Assembly: GCA_002270565.1 (NCBI GenBank)
Contig: NQMI01000030.1
Location: forward strand, 332,941-396,940
Length of the DNA stretch: 64,000 nucleotides
Reading direction: 5' to 3'
Source: Stenocarpella maydis
Lineage: Eukaryota; Ascomycota; Sordariomycetes; Diaporthales; Diaporthaceae
A program made the translations under genes and the position numbers. Of this stretch, positions 1-11,118 are shown piece by piece (within the stretch, counting starts at the first letter, position 1; the number at the start of each line of letters is the position of its first letter). The notes beneath the pieces are model-generated. The model searched no databases. It was not told the origin of the DNA and saw only the letters and a program-made list of their open reading frames with translations.

Positions 1-1
1 C

Positions 2-1714
2 AACGAGTGGAGAGAGTGTTTCGAGAAGCTGGTAGACCTGCAGGTTCCAGAGGTTCTCTACTCGGACGGCGTGGTAACGCTGCTTCCCGTCGATGTCATG
101 GCGCAGAACTGGACCAAGGAGTTCCGCTACCACTTCATGAGCGACAAGCCCACGAGCAAGCCCCACGTCATCGGTACGCATTGTTTCCCATGGATAATTT
201 TCCGTCTGGACGAGTGGGACGACTTCATGCGTGACAACTTTGGGTTCATACTCGCCACGAAATTCAACGACACGGGGGCGGCCAACAAGATGGTCTACAT
301 GGACCCAACGTGTGCGCTGATCACCTCGTTGTTGCCTGTCATCAGGGAGAAGGTCAATTCTGCTGTCGAAGTCGCCCTGAAGGACCCAGTGTTTCTGAGC
401 AGCTTGATGTCGCAGCTAATGACCTTTGACGATACTCTGCGATCCAGGTTCAACTATGACGGAGGCGACCTTGAGCGAGGTTGGGGCGGTCTCACCTCTG
501 AAGTGCTGGACAAACACTTTGACAAGTGGCTTGAGGCAGAGAAGGCTTTTGCTCTAGAGAGGTACAAGGGCATCATGGCCACGCCAGACGCCGGCCAGAT
601 CGACTACGAGTACAACGGGCCTGGAAAGACCAAGCCAACGTACGGTGCTGTCCGCGTCACAGATCTCCTTCGCTCCGTGACGACTCAGTACGAGCGGGTC
701 AGGAGGTTCTCCCACAAGCTGTGCTTCTTGATCGAGATCCAGCTGGAAATACTGGACTCGTACCATGAGCGGCTGACTGGATCCCTAGGCGCCTATAAAG
801 CTATGACCTCCACTGCAGGCAAGATGGTGTATGGGGCAACCAAGGAACAATTGGCGGCCCTCGAAGGGACCGGGGCACTCGAGGCGCTTTGCAGGGTCTT
901 TGGCAGCACAGACCACGTCGTCAACGCCCTGAAGGACTGGAGCAACGAAGAGTTCTTTGTGGATCTGTGGGATCGGCTGCAGGCAAGGGCCAACAAGTCC
1001 GACGACCAGGGCAACCTCGCGGGCGGAATGAGCCGCGATGAGGTGAAGGGCCGGACATCGCAGACGGTCGGAACTGGCGAAGACGGCGGGATTCTGTTCG
1101 ATGAGACGATCAAGGCGTACACAGAGCGGCGGACGGCGGCGCAGGACCTGCTGACCGAGGCGGTCATCAGGTCGCACGCGGACGCTTTCCGCGCCTACGT
1201 CCAGCGGGCGCAGTGGACCGTCATGAGCGAGGACACTGCGCCGATCGACCCGTACCAGCTGGCCATCACTGCGGAGCTCGACGAGCCGCTGCGCATCATC
1301 AAGCGCAACTTTGACTTCCTCGCACGCGCCGTGAGCGCCACCGTGGTGCGCCGCGTCGTCCGTGGGGCCCTCGACAGCCTGCAGGACATGCTGTGGAGCG
1401 ACGTCCTGCGCAAGAACAAGTTCACCGCCCTTGGCGCCGCTCAGTTTATGCGAGACCTGCACGCCGTGTTCGCCATGGTCGACCGCTATGTCCCCAACGC
1501 GTCCGAGGCCATGGCCACGCTCGCGGACGCGGTCAAGCTGCTCAACCTACCGCTGGAGGGCGGGGAGGGCTTCTTGTCGCTCAGGCAGGCCAGTGACCGC
1601 GTGTTTACCGACAATTCGGAGGCGAGGAAGGTGCTGGAGGAGCTAGGCATTGATACGCTCGAGCCCGGAAACGCGAGGATGATCCTGCAGAGGCGTGTTG
1701 AGAACAGTGATTAG
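2..1714 (+). CDS. RINT1/Tip20-family vesicle tethering protein, 3' part
   Basis: Frame open from base 2 to the TAG at 1712-1714, so the gene begins left of the window; about 570 C-terminal residues are present. The protein is alpha-helical with no membrane segment. It carries stretches characteristic of the RINT-1/TIP20 family, such as PHVIGTHCFPW, the MVYMDPTCALITSLLP segment, and a C-terminal LEELGIDTLEPGNARMILQRR. Family members are subunits of the Dsl1/NRZ (NAG-RINT1-ZW10) tether, which captures Golgi-derived COPI vesicles at the ER and contacts ER SNAREs. No intron is needed in the visible part. The apparent ORF start at 71 is a GTG inside the coding region, not an initiator. It converges on the mitochondrial carrier, with only about 200 bp between the two stop codons. 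Family assignment is confident; which Dsl1 paralogue is meant rests on similarity recalled, not on a search. Confidence 0.88.
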   Translation, partial: NEWRECFEKLVDLQVPEVLYSDGVVTLLPVDVMAQNWTKEFRYHFMSDKPTSKPHVIGTHCFPWIIFRLDEWDDFMRDNFGFILATKFNDTGAANKMVYMDPTCALITSLLPVIREKVNSAVEVALKDPVFLSSLMSQLMTFDDTLRSRFNYDGGDLERGWGGLTSEVLDKHFDKWLEAEKAFALERYKGIMATPDAGQIDYEYNGPGKTKPTYGAVRVTDLLRSVTTQYERVRRFSHKLCFLIEIQLEILDSYHERLTGSLGAYKAMTSTAGKMVYGATKEQLAALEGTGALEALCRVFGSTDHVVNALKDWSNEEFFVDLWDRLQARANKSDDQGNLAGGMSRDEVKGRTSQTVGTGEDGGILFDETIKAYTERRTAAQDLLTEAVIRSHADAFRAYVQRAQWTVMSEDTAPIDPYQLAITAELDEPLRIIKRNFDFLARAVSATVVRRVVRGALDSLQDMLWSDVLRKNKFTALGAAQFMRDLHAVFAMVDRYVPNASEAMATLADAVKLLNLPLEGGEGFLSLRQASDRVFTDNSEARKVLEELGIDTLEPGNARMILQRRVENSD

Positions 1715-1920
1715 ATGCTGATCTAGCCCCCAAAATATCAGGCAATGATGAATCGCCCTCGTCCCGCCATGTCTATTGCTGTCCTTCAATGTGTCTAGTG
1801 TTGAACCGCTGAAGCTTCCTCGATGAAGCCGAATAATCCCGATCCCAGGGGGGTCTTGTTTTCCCGTCGGCTCCCATAGTTTTGTCAGACACAACGGTCA
1901 TGATTACTCCGCCCTCGCCC

Positions 1921-3113
1921 CTAGTTGATTGCCCTCATCGTCATCTCCACCACCGCAAATGTGCCCGCAGACACAGGCATGGCCCTCAGCAGTGTGGGCC
2001 CCAGACCCCTCCAGAACCCACCCATGCCCTCCTTCCTCCACGTCTGCGCGAAGCAGTCCCGCATGTTCTTGTAGACCTTGTCCTTGCCGAAGCCGTCCGT
2101 CTGCATCTTGGACTTGACCACGTCAAAGGGGTAGCTGGAGAGCCAGAGCGCCTCGCCGGCCAGGCCGCCGTAGAAGGCGACCTTGTAGGCGGGTATGTCC
2201 TTGCGGTCGACGCCGTTACGGGCGGCGTCCCGGGCCATGAGCCACTCGAACGAGAGGAACCACACCCCGTACGCCTGTGCCTCCCGCAGCAGCGTGACGG
2301 CGGAGCCGCGGTAGAGCCCGCCCAGGACGCCTCCCCCCGGCGCGGCGACCAGCCTGCGCACGCAGTCCAGCGGGCCCGAGTACAGCCTCGCCGCGCCGTG
2401 GGGCTGCGTCTGCAGCCGGATGCGCACGTGCTCGATAGGGCTCGACAGCGCCGTGTTGGCCACACCCGCGAAGGCACCCGCCGCGTAGTACTGCCCGTAG
2501 CCGAGAGGGGCGCCGGGCGCGGCGCCGTGCCCGGCCGTGTTCTGCTCCTCAAAGTAGCGCCGCGCGGCGTGGAAGCCGCCGAACTGGACCGAGACGCAGG
2601 CGCCGATGCCGATGAGCGGTGTGAGGGTGCCCTTGTAGAAGGCTGCCGGGCCCTCGTTCTTGAGGATGGAGGTTGCTGTTGCCAGGGCGGACTGGTTTGT
2701 GGATGATGTTTGCAGGCGGACCTTTACGATATCGAAGGGTTGGCCTTTGTGTTTTTGTCAGTTGATTGGTCGGTGTCGTATAAGATATCGGCCTCGTCCA
2801 GGGGGCCTTGATCATGTCCCTGATGGCCACGCCTCGGATTCACAGCTGGGCACTGGCCCGCTCGTCCGCCCCCCCCCCCCTAGCTGCTGCTGCTCTCTCA
2901 TCAAGGCGAGGTGCGTGTGTACGGCTGCATGTGCATGTGCAATGCGACACAGGCCCACTGAGCCTCAACTCCCAGCTTCACCGTCGAATCGATCTTACCC
3001 AGTAGTACCTGCGCAACACCGCCAGCCGCCCCGGAGAAAAGGTCCTTTGCCGTCTGCATCGCGCCCCCCTGCGGGTGAGGGTGAGCCTCCAGGTCCGCGG
3101 CAGAGTCGGCCAT
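1921..3113 (-). CDS. Mitochondrial carrier of the YMC1/YMC2 type
   Basis: Two exons: 3113-2999 and 2744-1921, joined across a 254-nt intron (donor GTAAGA, acceptor AAG) in phase 1, giving 312 residues, normal for the SLC25 family. The three signature motifs are visible, one per repeat: PFDIVKVR just after the splice, PIEHVRIR, and PFDVVKSK. The run GTLTPLIGIGACVSVQFG is typical of the YMC1/YMC2/Ort1/Crc1 branch, inner-membrane carriers for amino or organic acids (yeast Ymc1 has been linked to glycine/glutamate and oleate metabolism). Six transmembrane helices are expected. The ATG at 3111-3113 opens with a short acidic leader (MADSAADLEAHPH). The intron contains a C10 run and a short tract of alternating TGCATG. 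The exact substrate cannot be read from sequence. Confidence 0.9.
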
Positions 3114-6100
3114 CTTGAGAGAGCGCCCGCTTGTTGCTTGCTGCTGTCCCACCCGCGCGCTGTCGGCTCTTCTTGTCGGCCTGGGCGTTGTAAATAGGGT
3201 GTCCTGCGGCGTTTTTGGACGGGGGCGAGCGACAAACGTTCAGGAAATCAGGGCGGGAGGAGGAAGCGTATGTGAGATACAGGATGGTGAGTGCAAGATA
3301 AGTAGAATGGCTGAACGCAGGTCGCCCAGATATTTCGGGTCTTGTACACGCAGGCCGACACCGGTGCCGGGGAAGCCCCAAGCACCTGCAGCAAGGGACC
3401 TGCCCCGGGCCCTTGTCCCGGATTGCGTGCTTACAGAATTCATTTGCAGCAGCATTCATTGGCACTGATACGCTAGACAGACACACAGACACAGACTCAG
3501 GCGTATCTACAGTGCAGACAACACACGTTAAACTTTTATGGGGCCCACGAGGCTACAATTCGATTTGGCACTTATTCACCTGCGTGCCCCCATCGCATGT
3601 ACTCCAAACCCACTTTGTTTGGGCTGAACGGAAATTTACCCAGATTCGTAGTGAAGAAATTTATCAAGTCATCCGCAGGTTCCAGTACCTCCCGCCATGG
3701 AACGTACTTGAACCATTGATGTGATCAAATTTTATCATTTCATCATGGGTCAAAACCATTTTCCAAAACTTGGAGCTGGACCTTGGGGCGATTATTCGAC
3801 GTATCGCTTCTGTAATGAGTTTAGATATTAAGACCTACAGGAACGTATGTTACGTTGTTATATCGCGGGAGACAGGGTAGAATCCATAGACCCTAGCCCC
3901 ACCCTAGACCCTCAACAACCACTCCTAAAACACATATATCTATATCATTAAGACATACAACTCTGATGTCTATACCTAAGTCTGTCACGAATGACCAGGG
4001 AGACTCCTAGTAGATAATACTTTCGAGTTGATTATGGCCGTAATAAGAGTAATGTACTACCTAGCCAGTGTAATCCCTGATTGCAAATGCTAATAGGCGG
4101 TTTCTCTCAAATACTTCAGAGGGGACGGGGGAAACCAAATTGCAGTTGAATTCAATATTGTGAGTGACGCGATTGATTTGATATCTGATCCACGCCGCAC
4201 TGTCCCGGATTATTTCAAGCAAATGACTTTCGCAACTCACCACCAATCACCACCCCTATCCATGGATCCCAACCATCCCACGCCACGACTCAGAGACGGC
4301 CTTCTGATCTGGGAAGGAAAAAAAAGAAGGCAAGAAAGAAAAAAAAACCGTGGGCTTGAAATTACCCTTTGTCTCGAGTATATACTAGGTGTTTCTTCAG
4401 TTCTATTCAAGGAAGATGCCCATGCATCTGGCAGTCTCCATTACGGACGCATTTCCAGATGACACACACTTGAAGCCAGCGGAGATATTGGAAGCATGGC
4501 ACCTGGGTTTCAAATCGCCTATAGACTTTGCACTCAAAATGGCTTGGTTGCTCCCGGTGGCTCGATCCAGAATGGGCGCAATTCTCTCTAGATTGAGCTT
4601 GCAGAACTGTCAAGCCAGGACCGAGATGCAGAGAATCTGAGCAGTAATACGGTATAGATTATCGAGTATTACTTTCAATGTCCATGTAGAATCAAGGTCA
4701 GTTTCTTCATCAATCTGAGTGTTGAGCTGCCGTTGATTAAGTCATTCCATATCTCCTTTGCTGCACGAAATAGGATGGATGCTTCTTCTTTTGGCTACCT
4801 AGGTATTCTGGTGAATAATAGCATACTGCACAGTATTTGTATAGGTTACAACCCAAGTGTGAATTTCTCCCTCCTGAGGTCAGGCTGTACAGCTATGTCT
4901 AATCTATGAACTGTCCGAAACTGGCAAGGCTTCACGCAGGTAGATGCGCGCGCTACAACAGCTGATGGGCAATGCCCATTGTCCTAAATTGGAGGACGTA
5001 AACTCAGACGGTATCACACGTAGTCTCACACAGCCAGATCGACGTGTACACAACAACTATGGGAACGAGCCTGCCATCTGCCTGCCTGAATGCCGCTATG
5101 GCCTGGCCCAGACCAGTCCAAATACTCAGTCTACCCTCCGAGGCTTACGATGCCCCAAAGTCAGAAACCCGGGCTTTGCATATACTTCACAAACACCGGT
5201 TGAAAACAATGCATGGGGACTTTGAAGCGAAGAAGAATCCGCAAACCCCAAAACACACGTTCGGCGCTCTCGAGGACCTCCATTACACAGCTGAGCCGGG
5301 GAGGTCCTACAATCAGGACAGGCTTATTGCGCCTTATTTGCTTCGAGAGGGATGTGAAGGCAAGTCACGCCAGCACACGTGATATCATTCAGGACAGACA
5401 TGACGTCGCGGAGAGCGGCCGAGAAAACGAACTCAATAAGCTTACCACACCACCTCACCCAGTGCATTGTCCAGGGTGGAGGCGGCGACTGGCATGTAGA
5501 GGCCCAGAACATCGCTTCGATATACCTCAACGCCATAGTCACCATCGCTGCTGTCGACGGCACGAAACTCAGCCTCGCCTCGTCACTAAAGCCAGGTCTT
5601 CACGACGAGGCACCTCTACGGTCATCCTTGTCGAAGATCAAGAAGTCATCTGCGGTGGGAAACGGGTCGCCATCTCGACAATTCTGATCCGCAGGAGGCC
5701 ACCCTTCTGTTGTTAATAGAAGGCGGTTACGCCGATTTGCTCAAGGCCCGTTACTTCCTCGTGCTTGAACTAAAGGAGAAGACTGTGCAGATTTCGTCTG
5801 CGGACTGAGGATATTTCTCCTTGGATGCTCTCACAACGGCGTATCGACGGCTTGGTATCTGCACTTTCGAGAGTCGGGTGATCTGCCTAAGGCCAGCGGG
5901 CCATTCTACCTCTGCTCTTGATTCTTGCCCCTGCCTGGGCGTGAGGATCACCGCGAATATCGTCCGAGACGAGTAATTACAATTTGGCGCATTCACGACA
6001 TCAAACAAAAAGCACCATTCGCATTTGTGCAGGCCTTGTGGTGACTGGCATAGTCTCTACCCAGACCGAGGGGACTTTGTAGCCGGACTTACAGTCGTGA

Positions 6101-6343
6101 GGGCCGTTTTGATTTGGTAGCCGATCCCGCTCCATACAGCCGTGATTATTCCCCATGGTCTTCTTGAGGCCCAAGCACTCTGTTGTGTGGATTCTCAGGC
6201 TCGCCGGTCCGGCAAATCTGACATCCAGCACCCAGCCCCGGACTCATCACCCACACGTGCTCCGCGAAGACCGTTGATAGTCCTTTTGTAGCGGCTGCTT
6301 CTGGCTATTGGCGGCTTTCATAAATACACCATAGTAGATGGAA
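3114..6343. other. AT-richer gene-poor island with one decayed HET fragment
   Basis: From about 3500 onward base composition drops and no intact gene is seen on either strand. The first few hundred bases are the probable 5' leader and promoter of the YMC1-type carrier. The only coding trace I can name is the HET-domain relict at about 5379-5760. The island ends at the assembly gap, so something could be missing there. Confidence 0.6.
5379..5765 (+). pseudogene. Relict of a HET (heterokaryon incompatibility) domain
   Basis: One frame reads CIVQGGGGDWHVEAQNIASI followed by YLNAIVTIAAVDG, an unmistakable match to the central HET block (D-W...EA..MASIY.NA.VTIAA.D). The frame closes with a TGA at 5685-5687. 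Just beyond it the same frame reads NRRRLRRFAQGPLLPR, which looks like a corrupted version of the usual '(N)RAWxLQExLLSPR' block. No start codon context, no upstream 'ALSYCWG' block and no downstream domain is recognisable. HET-domain proteins trigger cell death on fusion of incompatible hyphae and are a large, fast-turning-over family. I read this as a truncated, mutated remnant. A live gene with unusual introns is much less likely. Confidence 0.6.
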
Positions 6344-6359
6344 NNNNNNNNNNNNNNNN
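6344..6359. other. Assembly gap (16 N)
   Basis: Sixteen unknown bases just downstream of the COG3 stop codon. The true gap length is unknown, and joined contigs here may hide sequence between the HET relict and COG3. Confidence 0.99.
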
Positions 6360-6390
6360 ATATTACCCAGCCCCGGCTATTCATGCCCGC

Positions 6391-8765
6391 CTACTTCTTG
6401 AACGACTGCACGTGAAGCTGGATAGCCTCGTTCAGCTTCCCGACCACCTCAGGCTGGTTGCTGAAGGCGGTCTGCAGCATCTCCCCGAGGTCCCTCTCGA
6501 CCTTTGCCAGGTTCTTCCCTCCCGTCTTCCGGGCGCGCGAGTCGTCGAGCAGCGTCGCCCAGCGGTGCGTGAAGGCGCCGATGGCCCGCCGGAGCAGGTC
6601 GTCCAGCTGCTCGCTCGCGTCGCCGCTGTCCACGGTGGCGGAGGCGGTGTTTGCCGGTGCCGCCTGCGCGATGGCGGCGGCGGCGGCCCCGCCCACACGC
6701 GACGACAGGAACGACGCTGCGCCGGGTATGAAGCTGCTGACGTAGCCTACGAGGTTCTGCGGCGTGATGTTGTTCCAGATCTGGGAGAAGTACTGCATCC
6801 CCGGGTCCTGGTTGCGCACGTCGCCTATCTCGAGGGAGACGAGCTCGTTCTTGAGGATCAGCAGGTTCTTGATCATGAAGAGGTCTGGGTCGGTCCCGGC
6901 CTTGTTTGTCTTGATGCGGGCCTCGGCGCGTTGCAGGACTTGGATCGTCTCTTTTACGATCTTGAACACCACAGGGCTATTTCGTTGCTGTTGTGCTGTC
7001 AGGTATAGAACGATGGGACTTACGGAGGGTGTATACTCACGCATCGCTCCTTCGGCATGGACTGGTCAAACATGACCAACAGCTCCAGGGCTCGTTTCAC
7101 TGGCGGGTAGGCGTTCGACGATGCGACTCCGCCAACTACTGGGCCGATCTTCAGCGCATCCGGCAGAACGGTGACCTTGGATATGGACTTGGCAATCTCC
7201 GCTTCGAAGGCAGTATCTGTAAACACCCAGAGGTGCTCCGCCAGCAAGCGTGCCGCGAGCTCCTGGCAGTGTCTTGAAAATGCAGACTCCTCCTCCTCGT
7301 AGTCTGAGACCAGATACTCGTGGGTGATCCATCCGAGAATATTACAGATGGTCTGCAGTTCGGCCCCCTGTAGTGCCGATTGCAAGCTGTTCGCGATGGG
7401 GACAACGTTGGTGGCGTTGACCATGACCCTCTGGTGCGACTTAAGCGTCACAAAGGCAGACGTTGGGTCTGTGCTGTAGTGAGGCTCGACAGCAAAGATC
7501 TTTGCGAAGAGCATAGCTTCGTTGTAAGACCTCTCGAAGCATTGTTTGACATAGTTCCTCGACGCGGTCTCGATGGAGGCATCCTTGGCCTCTTTTTTGA
7601 ACGTGTTCAGATCGTGCTGGATAATAGGTTTGAGGTCGCGGTCGCGTGCCGCAATATACGCTTGGAAGATATTGTTTGCAGTGTTGGAGTATATCTCGGA
7701 GTTTGTGCCTGACAGGGCGTTGCCATCCGGGTCGTATGCCTGGTGCACGACCTTTTGCACATTGGGGATTAGATAATACGTGTCCTCGAGCATCATCTCC
7801 TCGAACCGGCCGTATGCAAGCGCATGCCGCGCTGACTCGGACTGTGTTGCGGCAATCTGCCTTGATATATCAGATGAGACCCGTTCCAGCCGGGCTTCAA
7901 GGCCGACTTCAAGCAGGTGCAGGGCCTTGGTTAATAGAGACTGGTACCGCGCGAGATAGGACTCGGAGTCCCGATATGAGGTGTGTTTCTCCATAAATGC
8001 GATGCAGGCGTCAAGGTTCTCCAGCACCTCCCCGAATGACTCGTCCTCGACCAAGCGACCTGCCCCAGGCGCGTTCAACCGCCGGCTGACGGTGTCGATG
8101 TAGGCGTAGTAGTGAAGGTCTGTACCGACCTCGTCGGCCAGCTTCTGCAGCCGCCGCTGCTCGGATAGCAGGTCCTCGCACTGGGCCTGGAAGGATGTCG
8201 TCTGCTCCTCCACGCCGCGGAAAGATTCCGAGAGGGAGGCCAGAAGCTCCAGGGCGCTGTTTGTGTCTTGTATCAGGGTGTCGAGGTGCCTCTCGGTCAT
8301 GGAAAGCTGCTCCCCGTACAGCGTGTATTCGTGCTGGGCTGCATCCAGCAGCTCATCCTGGTACGCGTCCAGCAGGATGTCGTCGTCGTCACCTATGACG
8401 GATTCGATGCCAGGCAATGCCAATGCATCCAGGTTCTTGTCCTGTTTCCTCCTTGTCCATCTGCTCGGCCTCTTCTGTGGGGCATCATGGTCTTTGAGAC
8501 CAGCGCGTACGATGGCATGGAAATCGGAAAAGGACTGGGCACGCCGTGACAGGTCTGGCTCGAGAGGCGAGTCGTCATCCTCCTCCTCCAACAGCTCCTC
8601 AAGGTCCTCTACGCCCCCGCTGGTGGCATTTGTCCCATTCGGCTGCTGGAGCAGGGTGCTGCTCCTCCGGCGGTGGGTATAGCTCTGGGATGGGGCCCTC
8701 TTGTGCTGCTGTGCCTGTGGTTGTTGGAAATCTAGTATCGAGTTGTACCACGAGTCCTCGTACAT
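6391..8765 (-). CDS. COG3: Conserved oligomeric Golgi complex subunit 3 (Cog3/Sec34)
   Basis: Exons 8765-7041 and 6987-6391 give 773 residues. The N-terminal half has the Cog3 coiled-coil core (LSMTERHLDTLIQ, then a helix of SEQRRLQKLADEVG type, then SFGEVLENLDACIAFMEKH). The C-terminal half has LFMIKNLLILKNELVSLE and PQNLVGYVSSFIPG. Cog3 belongs to lobe A of the COG tether, which returns Golgi enzymes by retrograde vesicles. The 53-nt intron has donor GTGAGT and a CTGAC branch point. Of two nearby AGs only the second (ending CACAACAG) keeps phase 0 and leaves room after the branch point. The ATG at 8763-8765 (MYEDSWYNSIL) is the first in-frame ATG in a frame open further upstream. The gene is divergent from the FMP25-like gene, with 532 bp between starts. 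Confidence 0.93.
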
Positions 8766-9297
8766 TTTGGATCGGTCGAGGCACGGCAGCAGGGCCGTGG
8801 AGCTTGCGGCTAGGCCTAGCAATCGGAAAAGGGGCGGCGCGACTAGGGACGAGAGGCAAGGCGGCACCACACCAGTTTGTTGTGCTGGCCTCGCAGGTCC
8901 CAATCGGTATGATATGGTACCTGGGTATAGTAGCTCCCGTGTGCTGCCAGATTGCAAGCCCAGGCCCGCACATCGGCGTGGGGGTCTCTTAGCGCAAGGA
9001 CCCGGAGGGCCCCCTGCCTCCCTGGCGGGGGGGCACGGAAGCTGGTGTGGGGCTGCTGCTGACAACACTGAAGCCCTGACAGGGGCCAGGGGTCAAGCTC
9101 TTGCAGGCTCAGGGCTCCTCGTGCATTCTTCCATACAGGGCTTGAGCTTTACTAAGGTTAAACGGCCTGCGGCGGACATGACCTCACCACTCCAGAGCCT
9201 CCATTTCTAGCCATGTACTAGGTGGCAATTGTCAACTGTCCGAGATCAATATTGGCTCGCATACGACAGGGCCAACCACCCCAGCTTCCGGCCAACA
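8766..9297. promoter_or_regulatory. Shared divergent promoter of COG3 and the FMP25-like gene
   Basis: The 532 bp between two divergent ATGs must hold both 5' leaders and promoters. I see no clear TATA box. Confidence 0.6.
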
Positions 9298-11118
9298 ATG
9301 TCGAACCTCACGTCAAGGGCCGTTCTGCGGCAGCATCCGTCGCTGGCCCTCAACCTCTCACCCCTCGCGCGGCCACTTCAGCGAGGCCCCGCACCATCGT
9401 CCCTCCGCTACAGGAGCTCCGGTCCGGTCCCACCGCCGCGCTCCTCCCGCGGCGGCACGAGGATATTTGGCCTTCTTGCGGTTGGTGGGCTGGGTGCTGC
9501 CAGCGCAGCGTGGGCCTACCCGCTCTTCTTTGGCGACAACGCCGTCGCCGGGATCCCGCAGGCCGAGATCGAGTTCGAGAAGAAGCGCAGGCCCGCGAGG
9601 TCCAAGGAGGAGAACCGCGACCTCCTCTCCTCGCAGCACATCCAGGTGCGCAAGAGCTGGGAGAACCCGGGCGTCTACGCCTGGGGGTCCAACGTCGGCA
9701 GGGCCGTCGCCCCGGATTCCAAGGAGGCCGTGGTCAAGACCCCGAGGCGCATACCCTACTTTGACGGCCAGCTGCTGCGGGACCTGAAGCTTGACCAGGA
9801 CTTTGGTGCTGCTGTGACCGAGAAGGGTGATCTGGTGCAGTGGGGGACAGCCTACTTCGCCGAGGACCCCAGGCCAGCCGTCACCCTCAAGGGGAAGGAC
9901 ATTGCCAAGCTAGCCATATCGAGGGATAGGATCCTAGCACTCACATCCGGCGGGTCTGTTTATTCGATCCCGGTGGCCAGATCAGACCAATTATCAGGAA
10001 ACAAGGCCGGTGGGAGCTCGTCTTGGCTTTCATTCTGGTCGACCCCCACAGCAGCCGTCAACTACCGAGAAATCAAGCCCAAAAACCTGGGATGGGGCGA
10101 GAAGATCGTCGATGTTAGCAGCGGTAGGGACCACGCACTGCTCCTGACGTCAAGGGGGCGCGTGTTCTCCGCCGCATCGAGCTCCGAGAGTTTCCCGTCG
10201 CGCGGGCAGCTTGGCGTCCCTGGCCTCACGTGGGCATCGAGGCCGCAGGGCCCTTACGACCAGCCCCATGAGCTCGGCACACTGAAGGGGTTCAAGGCAA
10301 GGAAGGTCGCGACTGGCGACTACCACTCGTTGGTTCTCGATGACGAGGGCAGGGTGTTCGCCTTTGGCGACAACACCATGGGTCAACTCGGCTTCCCTCC
10401 CGAAGCCGAGGTCCCCGTGGTCGACAGCCCGTCCCTACTGCCATTCAGCAAGCTCTACAAGGGGACTGGGCTTCAGCCCAAGGTCACGTCTATTGCGGCC
10501 GGTGGCGCCAACTCGTACTTTACCGTGGATGCCACCAAGGTCGCCCCACAGACATCCACGTCGGACAGCATCGCACCGGCGCGGGACTTGGGCAAGGTAG
10601 TCGCCGATACCTGGGCAGCCGGTGAGGGCATCAAAGGCAGCCTCGGGAATGGGGCGTGGACGCACGTGTCGAACGGTCCCAGCAAGGTCAAGGCCCTCTC
10701 GGGGCTGTTCGAATGGGACGAGAAAGCGAACCAGGTGGTCCCGATCCGGCTTGCGCGCCTCTCGGCGGGGAGCACACACACGGCGGCGGTCATGGACAAC
10801 GTGACGTACGTGGGGGCGACAGGCAAGTCGGGCGAGAACGACACCAACTGGGGCGCGGACGTCGTGTGGTGGGGCGGCAACGAGTTCTACCAGCTGGGCA
10901 ATGGCAAAAGGAGCAACTCAAACGCCCCGATCTACATTGGGCCTCTGGACGGTGGGGCCGGGGACGCCAAGGCCGGGAGGAAGGGCGAGGAGCACAGGTT
11001 CCAGATCACGCCGAGGCAGACGGCCCGGCTGGGCAAGGATGGCAAGGGGAGGAAGGTGAGCATGGAGCAGAAGGTGGAGTGCGGGCGGTACGTCACGGCC
11101 GTGTACTCTGCGACATAG
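9298..11118 (+). CDS. FMP25-like mitochondrial RCC1-repeat protein
   Basis: Single exon, 606 residues, ATG at 9298. The first 50 residues are rich in Arg, Ser and Leu and lack acids, as in a mitochondrial presequence. They are followed by one hydrophobic helix at about residues 57-80 (IFGLLAVGGLGAASAAWAYP). The rest holds RCC1-type beta-propeller blades: VYAWGSN, LVQWGTAYF, VSSGRDHALLLTSRGRVFS, VATGDYHSLVLDDEGRVFAFG with GQLGF, and VVWWGGNEFYQLGNG. This layout matches yeast Fmp25, an inner-membrane-anchored RCC1-like protein linked to respiratory complex III assembly. It is not the nuclear Ran exchange factor, given the presequence, the anchor and the diverged blades. Long hydrophilic linkers separate the blades. 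Confidence 0.85.
   Translation: MSNLTSRAVLRQHPSLALNLSPLARPLQRGPAPSSLRYRSSGPVPPPRSSRGGTRIFGLLAVGGLGAASAAWAYPLFFGDNAVAGIPQAEIEFEKKRRPARSKEENRDLLSSQHIQVRKSWENPGVYAWGSNVGRAVAPDSKEAVVKTPRRIPYFDGQLLRDLKLDQDFGAAVTEKGDLVQWGTAYFAEDPRPAVTLKGKDIAKLAISRDRILALTSGGSVYSIPVARSDQLSGNKAGGSSSWLSFWSTPTAAVNYREIKPKNLGWGEKIVDVSSGRDHALLLTSRGRVFSAASSSESFPSRGQLGVPGLTWASRPQGPYDQPHELGTLKGFKARKVATGDYHSLVLDDEGRVFAFGDNTMGQLGFPPEAEVPVVDSPSLLPFSKLYKGTGLQPKVTSIAAGGANSYFTVDATKVAPQTSTSDSIAPARDLGKVVADTWAAGEGIKGSLGNGAWTHVSNGPSKVKALSGLFEWDEKANQVVPIRLARLSAGSTHTAAVMDNVTYVGATGKSGENDTNWGADVVWWGGNEFYQLGNGKRSNSNAPIYIGPLDGGAGDAKAGRKGEEHRFQITPRQTARLGKDGKGRKVSMEQKVECGRYVTAVYSAT

Noticed and set aside
785..1462. Minus-strand open frames opposite the Tip20-type gene
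   Set aside because: They are antisense shadows of a GC-rich coding region. The plus-strand protein is clearly the conserved one.
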